Assembly: GCA_017478725.1 (NCBI GenBank)
Contig: JAFVDD010000003.1
Coordinates: 1-49,052 of the forward strand
Direction of reading: 5' to 3'
Origin: Paludibacteraceae bacterium
GTDB taxonomy: Bacteria; Bacteroidota; Bacteroidia; Bacteroidales; Paludibacteraceae
DNA length: 49,052 nt
The notes under the pieces: model-generated
Told to the model about the DNA's origin: nothing
The model's input: the letters and a program-made list of their open reading frames with translations, nothing else
The model's database searches: none
Shown: piece by piece, positions 27,598 to 34,096 of the stretch
Position numbering within the stretch: position 1 is the first letter of the stretch
Layout of the letters: the number at the start of each line of letters is the position of its first letter
Made by a program: the position numbers and the translations under genes

Positions 27598-27740
27598 ATC
27601 TTTTGTACGAGTGTAACGAGTAGAAAAGATAAAGAAGTTCAACCTTCTTTTTTATCTTTTGTACGAGTGTAACGAGTAGAAAAGATAAAGAAGTTCAACC
27701 TTCTTTTTTTATCTTTTGTACGAGTGTAACGAGTAGAAAA
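27584..27740 (+). repeat. Three tandem 56-bp units, each with an internal hairpin
   Basis: CAACC starts units at 27584, 27640 and 27696 (period 56). Each unit contains CTTCTTTTTTATCTTTT, a loop with ACGAGTGTAACGAGT, and GAAAAGATAAAGAAG, which pairs with the first arm. The first unit begins with the tail of the terminator at 27571. The array therefore looks like triplication of a terminator-hairpin segment. The third unit has one extra T and a diverged end. No spacers are present, so it is not a CRISPR array. Apart from this array and the promoter, small transcript and terminators, the gap 27413-27796 shows nothing else. Confidence 0.9.
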
Positions 27741-27744
27741 AGGA

Positions 27745-27774
27745 AAAAGAGACTCGGAATTCCGAGTCTCTTTT
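27745..27774. terminator. Bidirectional terminator
   Basis: Perfect palindrome GAGACTCGGAATTCCGAGTC-TC (27749-27770) flanked by A-run and T-run. It separates the plus-strand region from the convergent minus-strand gene ending at 27797. Confidence 0.92.
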
Positions 27775-27796
27775 GTTTATCAGTGCGATCAGATGG

Positions 27797-28558
27797 TTAC
27801 TCAGCCTTAGGAGCGGCCTTACGCGGTGCGCGCTTCTTGGCAGGCTTTTCTGCTTCGGGAGCAGCTTCTGCAGCAGGTGCGGCAGGTGCAGGAGCGGCAG
27901 GCGCAGGTTTAGCGGCAGGTGCCGAAGCAGGAGCAGCCGGTTCCTCGTCCTTGTCCAAAGCCAGAGTCTTGTAGATAACCGCCTCAACGCCTACGAAAGC
28001 AGGAACTGCGAAGATTGCCAGCACGGCAGCAATAACAGCTCCAATAGCCTCCAGCCAGTCGAGATTACCGATGCTGAAGAGGGCGTTGATGATCGCTACA
28101 GCCACACAGAGGCAGATAGCCAGTAATGCCTCGGCACAGAAAATGCGCCATTTGTTGCCATAAGTAAGATTGTTGGACTCACGCAAAGCCTCGAGTGCCG
28201 GACGATCCTGATCCACAAAAAGGACGGTAGCAAGCGAGAAAGCAAGCCCCAAAACAATACCGGGGATATACATAAAGAGGAATCCCATGCCGATTGCGCC
28301 ATACATGAGCGAGATGAGGATGAAGAACTCGCCCATGTTGCGGCGGTACTTGCCGTCGAAGATAAAGAGCGGGTTAATCACATTGCCTTTGGCCATCTCT
28401 GCAGGCAGCGAAGCCATGGCGATAGTAGTACCGACGTTGAGATACGGAATCCAAATCGTGATTACGTAAAGCGCTACAGCGCAAACGATACTCAAATAGT
28501 TGACAAGGGCCAACGATACACCATCCTTGATGGTCTGAATAATGTCGAGTTTCTTCAT
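27797..28558 (-). CDS. Membrane protein with Ala/Pro/Lys-rich C-terminal tail
   Basis: 253 residues. Five to six hydrophobic segments occupy residues 15-195 (YLSIVCAVALYVITIWIPYL, then FFILISLMYGAIGMGFLFMY, and further helices). Between them is a conserved-looking DRPALEALRESNNLTYGNKW. The last 50 residues are low complexity (PAAPASAPAAKPAPAAPAP type) and end with basic KPAKKRAPRKAAPK. I do not recognise the family with confidence; the layout resembles small DUF-type membrane proteins of Bacteroidetes. The basic AP-rich tail recalls histone-like tails and could bind nucleic acid or peptidoglycan (speculative). It is last in the reductase run, separated from the SDR by a 41-base periodic repeat. 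Confidence 0.65.
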   Translation of the reverse strand: MKKLDIIQTIKDGVSLALVNYLSIVCAVALYVITIWIPYLNVGTTIAMASLPAEMAKGNVINPLFIFDGKYRRNMGEFFILISLMYGAIGMGFLFMYIPGIVLGLAFSLATVLFVDQDRPALEALRESNNLTYGNKWRIFCAEALLAICLCVAVAIINALFSIGNLDWLEAIGAVIAAVLAIFAVPAFVGVEAVIYKTLALDKDEEPAAPASAPAAKPAPAAPAPAAPAAEAAPEAEKPAKKRAPRKAAPKAE

Positions 28559-28562
28559 AACG

Positions 28563-28610
28563 GTTAGAGAGTTAAAGAGTTAGAGAATTAGAGAGTTAGT
28601 GAGTTATTTT
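28563..28610. repeat. 8-bp GTTAGAGA repeat filling the SDR-membrane gene gap
   Basis: Units GTTAGAGA, GTTAAAGA, GTTAGAGA, ATTAGAGA, GTTAGTGA, GTTATTTT in exact register. It occupies essentially the whole gap between the genes and includes the SDR stop codon. Confidence 0.9.
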
Positions 28611-29431
28611 TGGTATTTGCCTACGTATTTAATGGCCAGGAAAACGAGCCAGTCAGGGGTGTGTTTGAGAAGCGGCGTGGCCAGCCAGTTGAGAAATCCC
28701 GGAGTATCCGCTTTCTTGTTGCGGAACATGTCACGCAATGCACGTTTGACCAGTTTCTCAGGAGGAATGCTGACCGTCAGATTGACAGCCAGTTTGCGCA
28801 GGTTGGGCGCCAAGCCGAACAGCGCAGTATCCACCGCTCCGGGAGCCATCACCGTGATTCCCACATTCTTTGGTTTCAGCTCATACCACAGCGATTTGGA
28901 GAAATTGTATATAAACGCCTTGGTGGCATTATAGGTCTGGATTCCCGGCATCGCCATCCATGCAGACATAGAAGACATATTCAATATATACCCACGCATG
29001 CGTTTATGGCCGCATATACGTTGGGACGCCTCGTCCGGCGTCAACTCGCGGCGAATCATATCTTCGGCAAAGAGGCGCGTGAGTTTGGCCACGGTGATCA
29101 TATGCAGTTGGAGCATGAGATTGATGCGTTTCATCGACGTCTCGCAATAGGGATTGAAGAAGAAAACGCCGGCGTTGTTGATCAACACATCCACTATATA
29201 CTTGTTTTCCGTACACCAGTCATGCAACTGTTCTGCGGCATCAGACAAACTGAGGTCTGCATAACGTGCAATCGTGCGCACCCCATATTGCGCAGCGAGG
29301 TCAGCCGCTACCTGATTGAGTTCCTGCTCCTGATTGCTCACCAAAAGCAAGTCGCAATGATAATCGCGAGCGAGTTGTGTGGCATATTGCAAGCCAATGC
29401 CACTGCTGGCACCGGTAACTAACGCGAGCAT
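28604..29431 (-). CDS. Short-chain dehydrogenase/reductase (candidate hydroxysteroid dehydrogenase)
   Basis: 275 residues. A Rossmann fold starts at residue 1: MLALVTGASSGIGLQYATQL (TGxxxGIG cofactor motif). NNAG lies near residue 88, a Ser at about 149 (MSSMSAW), and the catalytic YNATK follows. The strand-2 sequence LLVSNQEQELN lacks an acidic end, which slightly favours NADPH. The C-terminal extension (to LVFLAIKYVGKYQK) is typical of membrane-associated steroid or acyl reductases of the DltE/17-beta-HSD type. It overlaps the OYE gene by 13 bases. With a 5-alpha-reductase homologue in the same run, a 3-beta- or other hydroxysteroid dehydrogenase is plausible, but substrate is not provable from sequence. 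Confidence 0.88.
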   Translation of the reverse strand: MLALVTGASSGIGLQYATQLARDYHCDLLLVSNQEQELNQVAADLAAQYGVRTIARYADLSLSDAAEQLHDWCTENKYIVDVLINNAGVFFFNPYCETSMKRINLMLQLHMITVAKLTRLFAEDMIRRELTPDEASQRICGHKRMRGYILNMSSMSAWMAMPGIQTYNATKAFIYNFSKSLWYELKPKNVGITVMAPGAVDTALFGLAPNLRKLAVNLTVSIPPEKLVKRALRDMFRNKKADTPGFLNWLATPLLKHTPDWLVFLAIKYVGKYQK

Positions 29432-30699
29432 GATTCTTCTGCTTTTTTCTCCAGTTTGTTAATTTCCCGTTGCAGGCGTGCCGGAATCATTTCTCCGTCA
29501 CGTTCCACGCACTCGTGGCATTTCATATCCTTGCTGTACATACGTCCCACACAGTAGTTGGAACGACGGCAACCGGCATGGTAGTGCGGGTTCTCCTTGA
29601 CATGATTGACAAAGTCGGGATCCTTGATAAGCACGTGTGCTATCTGGAAGAGTTCGAAGCCCTCGTCCATGATGGTCTGACAGTTGTCGCCCGACTGCAC
29701 GCCTCCCACATAAATGAGCGGTATGTTAATATCTTTCAGCGCCTCTTGGAAGAGTTTGGCTTTCTCCATGAAATAGAGCTCCTTGAAGGGCGATGTAGGC
29801 GTCATGATTGCCGCCACGCCGGGGATATTGAGTGCCGCCTTGAGCCACCAGAATGATTTCATCGGCATATAGTGGGCGAGTGTCTTGTAAGGCATCGCGC
29901 CGGAGAGGATAGTCATCGGCGAACGACTGACCGTACCGCCTGAGAGGACAATACCATGTACCTTGTGAGCAGCGATGTTTTTGGCAATCTCAATACCTTC
30001 TTCGACAGACACGCCGCGCCAGCAGTCGTCCCACATATTGGTTTTAACGACTACTGCCATGTCATCTTTGGCATGCTCCATAACAGCATCCAGCACTTCG
30101 TTCATGAAGCGCATACGATTCTCCAGACTGCCTCCGTACTCGTCGTGACGGTGGTTGGTGCGGCGGGCGAGGAACTGGGAGATAAGGTAGGCATGACCGG
30201 CATGAATCTCCACGCAGTCGAAGCCACACTCGCGGGCAAAATCAACCGCTTCGCCGAACTTCTGAACCAGGCGCTTGATTTCCGGCACTCGGAGACGGCG
30301 ATGGACGGTAGGCGAATAGAGGTTGAACCACGTATCGGCACTTACCGGCATGCAATGGCAGGTATAGAAGTGCGTCATGTTGCCGCAGTGACCGAGCTGT
30401 ATGGAGGCTTTTGCGCCTTCAGCATGGATGGCATCGGTCATCTTTTTCATGTCGGGGATAATCTCCGGGCGGACATAGAGTTGTCCGTCGAAGGAGACGC
30501 CGCTGAGATCCACCGCCGCATAAGCGACTGTGGTCATACCTACCCCGCCACGTGCAACAGAGACATGGTAGTCCTGCAGTTCTTGGGTCGGTTTGTTGGC
30601 ACGAGCCATATTCTCGAACGCTGCGGAGCGGATAAAACGATTGCGCAGCGTGACAGGTCCCAGTTGGAAGGGAGTAAAGAGTTTGTTGTTGTCAGCCAT
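29419..30699 (-). CDS. NADH:flavin oxidoreductase, Old Yellow Enzyme family with Cys cluster
   Basis: 426 residues. The FMN TIM barrel runs from LGPVTLRNRFIRSAAFENMA through EIHAGHAYLISQFLARRTNH and DEYGGSLENRMRF (the classic H-(G/A)-Y-L, QFLSP, YGGSxENR series) to IYVGGVQSGDNCQ. Near the C-terminus CRRSNYC, then CHEC, could hold a 4Fe-4S cluster as in 2,4-dienoyl-CoA reductase and BaiCD/BaiH proteins, though the spacing differs. The C-terminal FAD/NAD domain of those long enzymes is absent. Such enzymes reduce enone C=C bonds, including delta-4-3-ketosteroids (5-beta reduction). It overlaps the SDR. The 11-bp repeat element lies between it and the 5-alpha-reductase homologue. Confidence 0.9.
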   Translation of the reverse strand: MADNNKLFTPFQLGPVTLRNRFIRSAAFENMARANKPTQELQDYHVSVARGGVGMTTVAYAAVDLSGVSFDGQLYVRPEIIPDMKKMTDAIHAEGAKASIQLGHCGNMTHFYTCHCMPVSADTWFNLYSPTVHRRLRVPEIKRLVQKFGEAVDFARECGFDCVEIHAGHAYLISQFLARRTNHRHDEYGGSLENRMRFMNEVLDAVMEHAKDDMAVVVKTNMWDDCWRGVSVEEGIEIAKNIAAHKVHGIVLSGGTVSRSPMTILSGAMPYKTLAHYMPMKSFWWLKAALNIPGVAAIMTPTSPFKELYFMEKAKLFQEALKDINIPLIYVGGVQSGDNCQTIMDEGFELFQIAHVLIKDPDFVNHVKENPHYHAGCRRSNYCVGRMYSKDMKCHECVERDGEMIPARLQREINKLEKKAEESCSR

Positions 30700-30718
30700 A
30701 TTCAGCAGTAAATAATTT

Positions 30719-30798
30719 CGATATTGTTCCGATTTGGTATTGACGTAGTCCCGACTCGATTCTGTCTCGATAGTGTCTCGCCAGTCTGATTTGGATTG
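30719..30798. repeat. 11-bp element with conserved tail between reductase genes
   Basis: Units start at 30719, 30730, 30741 and 30752. They are followed by a tail containing CGATTCTGTCTCG, ATAGTGTCTCGCCAG and TCTGATTTGG, nearly identical to 288-325. On the coding strand the tail begins shortly after the 5-alpha-reductase stop, just as at infC. Confidence 0.85.
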
Positions 30799-30800
30799 AA

Positions 30801-31604
30801 TTAATAGATGAAAGGAATGATGCGTTTGAGGCGTTTGCGGTCGAATTCATCGGGAAATTCCTCTTCATATTTATTGTAGATGGAATTGCTGCGCGGGATG
30901 AGGTTGCAGCAGCTGAACCAGAAGAAGAGCAGTCCGGCAAGCGACCAAGTGAGGATAGCAAAGCCGAGCCATTCGGTTATTTCGCCCAAGTAGTTGGCCG
31001 AAGTAACATATTTATAGAGTCCTTTCTTAGGCAGATAGTGGTTGGTGTCACCGGGTTTGCGCAGATGGCGGATGACATAGTCGGAGTGCATGTTGATGCC
31101 CCAGCCGATGAAGAAGATGATTGTTCCGATGATAAACTGCGGCGTGGTGACCCACGAAGTGGTATAGAGATCCGGATAATACTGCGGGGCAAGGTGGAAA
31201 AGCCAGAAGCCCTGGATATAACCGTTGATGAGATTCCACACCACCGAGAGAATCATAATAGCGAAAGGCATTTTGCCGTTTCCCTTGAGCAGGAACGGGA
31301 AGATGAAGGAGCGTTGGAAATAATGGAATTCAAAAATCAGGAAGAAGAGCCAGTAAGGCACATTCCTGGTGAGTCCGCCGTAAAGAGGAAGCGACTTGAA
31401 ATAGAGATAGAGCACAACGAGAAAGACCGGAGCCTCCATGAGGAACCAACCCGCCTTGTTATTCATAGCAGGTCCCCATTTCTCGGAACGCATCTTGCCG
31501 TAGCCTGCATCCACAAAATACAGCGAAATAAAGACTACCAGACCTACAACAAACATGATGTAGAGCAGGTCGTAGAAAAAATCAATGGTGTAAATGTTTT
31601 CCAT
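30801..31604 (-). CDS. Steroid 5-alpha-reductase family membrane protein (DUF1295-like)
   Basis: 267 residues with six to seven helices. The C-terminal half carries the family marks: HLRKPGDTNHYLPKKGLYKY, VTSANYLGEITEWLGFA (NYxGExxEWxGFA), NLIPRSNSIYNKYEEEF and terminal RLKRIIPFIY. In eukaryotic SRD5A these residues bind NADPH and the steroid. The fold is shared with trans-2-enoyl-CoA reductase TECR, so lipid enone substrates are also possible. It is first in the run 5AR - OYE - SDR - membrane protein, with its own promoter. That gene set matches clusters of 5-alpha-reductase, 5-beta-reductase and 3-beta-HSDH reported from gut Bacteroidales acting on bile-acid intermediates (established knowledge; application here is inference). 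Confidence 0.85.
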   Translation of the reverse strand: MENIYTIDFFYDLLYIMFVVGLVVFISLYFVDAGYGKMRSEKWGPAMNNKAGWFLMEAPVFLVVLYLYFKSLPLYGGLTRNVPYWLFFLIFEFHYFQRSFIFPFLLKGNGKMPFAIMILSVVWNLINGYIQGFWLFHLAPQYYPDLYTTSWVTTPQFIIGTIIFFIGWGINMHSDYVIRHLRKPGDTNHYLPKKGLYKYVTSANYLGEITEWLGFAILTWSLAGLLFFWFSCCNLIPRSNSIYNKYEEEFPDEFDRKRLKRIIPFIY

Positions 31605-31636
31605 ATATTTCCGATATAATAGTTACAAATTGCGTA

Positions 31637-31668
31637 CAAAGTTACGAAAAATATTTCGAACCTACAAG
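31637..31668 (-). promoter_or_regulatory. Promoter for the reductase run
   Basis: On the minus strand TTG (31667-31665), a 20-base spacer, TAACTTTG (31644-31637). It lies 33 bases before the ATG at 31604 and downstream of the EamA stop. Confidence 0.72.
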
Positions 31669-31675
31669 CATGTTC

Positions 31676-32629
31676 TTAAAATTTAGTCGTTTTTTCGCGT
31701 TTTTGACACACAAATAGCCCGATTATAATAAGAATCATACCTATCCACTTGCCGAGGGGCAGTGTTTCGTGGAAGAAAAGGAACATCCACAGCGCGGTGA
31801 AAGCCGGACGGATATTATTGAAAGCGTTCGCCTGGGTGACTCCAATTTGGCGAAGCGCATAACAGAAGAGGATGAAGGCGATGACGCTGGCAAAGACGGT
31901 AAGATAGGCGACGCATAGCAAAGCTATGGTAATAGCCGAATGGTCGAAAGTCGAATGGACGAAGGTGGCATCCAGGGCTGCCGGTCCCTCGCGGACGAAC
32001 CATATGGGCAGGAAGAACAGAAGGCTGATAAGCTGGGCGTAGAAGATGAAGGAAAGAGAACTATAGCTCGCCGGGACCTTGCGCATCATGATCGAATCGA
32101 CGACAGCCGCCGAGACAGCAGCAAAAGCAAGCAGTATGCCCCAGTAGTTGCCGATAGAATAGCCTGCACTCCCCAAAAGCGTCAACATAAACACGCCGAG
32201 CGTGGAGATGAGGATGCCGATGATGTTGTATTTGGTAACCCGTTCGCGCAGCAAGACGGAGGCAAAGACCGGGCTGAGCAACGGGCTGGTGGAAAGGAGC
32301 GTCTCGGCGATAGTAGGGCTGTTGAGCGCATCGTAGGTGAAAGTCTCCAGCAGATAATAGAGGAAAGGCTGGCAGAAGCCGGCTATGAGGAAAAGGGGCA
32401 GGTCGCGCAGTTGGAGCCGCTGCAGTCCGAAGAGAGGGTTATTGCGGCAGATGAGGCCGATGATGAGCATGAGCAACACCGACGGCACAAAGCGCAGGAT
32501 GATCATCGTAAACGGCGGCAGGACGGCAAGCGCATGTTTGATAGCGATGCCGCTGACCGACCATATTATCATCGACGCTATCAGAGCGACGACGGCCAAG
32601 TATTGCGGGTTATTCCGGCTAGACGGCAT
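31676..32629 (-). CDS. EamA/DMT-family permease
   Basis: 317 residues, ten predicted helices in two EamA repeats. The first opens AVVALIASMIIWSVSGIAIK, the second with the helices after GNYWGILLAFAAVSAAVVDS. The end is GKWIGMILIIIGLFVCQKRE. Family members export metabolites such as amino acids; substrate unknown. It overlaps the acyltransferase by 49 bases. Residues about 221-232 (TFVHSTFDHSA), in a loop between helices, are encoded by the GAATGG repeat family. They share TFDHSA with the DUF177 protein at 40769. Confidence 0.87.
   Translation of the reverse strand: MPSSRNNPQYLAVVALIASMIIWSVSGIAIKHALAVLPPFTMIILRFVPSVLLMLIIGLICRNNPLFGLQRLQLRDLPLFLIAGFCQPFLYYLLETFTYDALNSPTIAETLLSTSPLLSPVFASVLLRERVTKYNIIGILISTLGVFMLTLLGSAGYSIGNYWGILLAFAAVSAAVVDSIMMRKVPASYSSLSFIFYAQLISLLFFLPIWFVREGPAALDATFVHSTFDHSAITIALLCVAYLTVFASVIAFILFCYALRQIGVTQANAFNNIRPAFTALWMFLFFHETLPLGKWIGMILIIIGLFVCQKREKTTKF
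31938..31968. repeat. GAATGG-family 7/8-bp repeat inside EamA permease
   Basis: CGAA occurs at 31938, 31946, 31953 and 31961 (spacings 8, 7, 8) within CCGAATGGTCGAAAGTCG and the bases after it. On the coding strand it gives TFVHSTFDHSA. The sequence GCCGAATGGTCGAA is shared with 40927-40940. Confidence 0.8.
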
Positions 32630-33462
32630 ATTGTTTCGTGGGTTTGTACGAGCAGCCGTTCAGTCTCTGCGGCACGCGGCTGCGTGGTATCGGGATAAAT
32701 AGGAGCACCTATGATGACCTGCGTAAGCGGTTCGTCTTTCTGTCCCAACAGGCGCCAAATGCCGGTACGAGGACGATAGGTGACGGCAAACGGGATAATA
32801 GGTTTGTTGTATTTGTAGGCCATCGTGAAAGTGCCTTTCTGGAAGGGGCGGACAGGCTTGTACCAGTCCCAGCGCTTGGCCTCAGGGAAGATATGAAACC
32901 AGTAACCAAGGCGATTATATTCGTCGAAAGCGGCATTGAAGGCCTTCATCGCACTCAGTCCCGCTTCGGGCGCCGGAATAGGTATACCGCCTACGATGCG
33001 GAGAAAGAACTGGTCCTTGGTTCGGAAATTAGGCGCAAACATAGGGATGCGCGTGTGAAACGAGGCATGGATGGTAGTCAGGACAGAGGCGCAGTCGTGG
33101 CGGTAACAGTGGTTGGCTACCGTAATGGCTCCGCGGCTGAGGTCGAACTGTCTGAGCCATTTGCGCACACCGCAGGACGAGCGGCGCCATTTTGTCTCCC
33201 CCTCGATGCGCCAACGCAGGCCATACTTGACGCGCAAAATCCATCCCAGCGGGCGCAACACAAAAGCATAGCCCCATGCCATGCGCAACTTGTTGGCGAA
33301 CGACTCGTCAAAATAAGGATAGGAGGCGTCCACCGGCGGGAAATCGCGGTCGTACACCGGCTGGTAGAGCCCTACGTAAGGGTCGTCTTCCGGAAAAGCG
33401 GTCTTCACAGGCGGGACGTAGGTGCCAGAAGTGACAGTAAGATCTTTATAACGTTTATTCAT
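32581..33462 (-). CDS. PlsC-like acyltransferase
   Basis: 293 residues. The glycerolipid acyltransferase box HX4D is present in AITVANHCYRHDCASVL (His and Asp six residues apart). The second box FPEAKRWDW corresponds to FPEGTRS, and KGTFTMAYKYNKPIIPFAV to the third. The N-terminal 90 residues (PVYDRDFPPVDASYPYFDES) are unusual and not shared with small PlsC enzymes. It probably transfers an acyl chain to a glycerol- or amino-type acceptor at the membrane. It sits between a HAD hydrolase and an EamA permease in a run with GH3 and MMPL genes. This suggests synthesis and export of an acylated product rather than plain phospholipid synthesis (inference). Confidence 0.85.
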   Translation of the reverse strand: MNKRYKDLTVTSGTYVPPVKTAFPEDDPYVGLYQPVYDRDFPPVDASYPYFDESFANKLRMAWGYAFVLRPLGWILRVKYGLRWRIEGETKWRRSSCGVRKWLRQFDLSRGAITVANHCYRHDCASVLTTIHASFHTRIPMFAPNFRTKDQFFLRIVGGIPIPAPEAGLSAMKAFNAAFDEYNRLGYWFHIFPEAKRWDWYKPVRPFQKGTFTMAYKYNKPIIPFAVTYRPRTGIWRLLGQKDEPLTQVIIGAPIYPDTTQPRAAETERLLVQTHETICRLAGITRNTWPSSL

Positions 33463-33472
33463 GATTGGTATA

Positions 33473-33504
33473 GTTGACTAGCTGACTAGCCGACTAGTTG
33501 ACTA
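33473..33504. repeat. 8-bp tandem repeat (GTTGACTA) between HAD and acyltransferase genes
   Basis: Units GTTGACTA, GCTGACTA, GCCGACTA, GTTGACTA in exact register. It is the reverse complement of the family at 6235. The TAG stop of the HAD gene lies inside the array. Confidence 0.92.
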
Positions 33505-34096
33505 GTAAAAATTCAGCACCGACGGCACGTGCGGAGGCTCCGTCTTTATCATCCCTGTCGCCAATGAAGATAGTTGTCTGCGGGTCTGCCGAGAGCGCCT
33601 TCATCGCTTTCTCCGCTGAAGTTCTAGCAGGTTTGAGAGCTCCGGTAGAGGGAGCATCCATTCGCAATGAGAAAAGCGAAAGATCCATACCTAACGCACG
33701 GAGTTTGTCGTCCACACAGCCATAATCGGAATAGACTGCCATCGTCACTATGTTTCTGTCGATATTGTCAATGAGAGACAGTACTTCGGCTCGCGGCTTG
33801 CAATATTTGGCGATGAGGTGAATCATGGCGGGCAGATAGATGTGGTGATACCATTTCTCTGCCATACCGGCAGTCCACCAGTGTCCACGCGCCATTTGCA
33901 CAAAGAATGCTTGATAGAAAGCCTGCTCGGAGCCGAACACACGATTGTGCATGGTCCTCCGCGCCACTCTCTCTGCCGCCAGCAACGGCAAACACCACCA
34001 AAGCCGGCGTACCATACGATGCGCCAAACCGCGCTTGTCGTAGATAGTGCCGTCCAAATCGAAAATAACAGTCCTTATGTTGTCAGGAATTTTCAT
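33494..34096 (-). CDS. HAD-superfamily hydrolase
   Basis: 200 residues. The ATG at 34096 is preferred over an in-frame GTG at 34129. It gives a 14-base overlap with the GH3 gene and begins close to motif I. Motif I is VIFDLDGTIYDK, motif II the AVYSDYG segment (here AVYSDYGCVDDKLRALG), motif III the Lys in GALKPARTSAEKA, and motif IV IFIGDRDDKDGASARAVGA. A helical cap lies between I and II. This is the phosphatase-type HAD fold (phosphoglycolate-phosphatase-like); substrate unknown. The final codons LLVN-stop are read from the 8-bp repeat. Confidence 0.88.
   Translation of the reverse strand: MKIPDNIRTVIFDLDGTIYDKRGLAHRMVRRLWWCLPLLAAERVARRTMHNRVFGSEQAFYQAFFVQMARGHWWTAGMAEKWYHHIYLPAMIHLIAKYCKPRAEVLSLIDNIDRNIVTMAVYSDYGCVDDKLRALGMDLSLFSLRMDAPSTGALKPARTSAEKAMKALSADPQTTIFIGDRDDKDGASARAVGAEFLLVN

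Noticed and set aside
27584-27740. Possible CRISPR array
   Set aside because: The 56-bp units are contiguous with no unique spacers, and no cas gene is present. They are tandem hairpin repeats.
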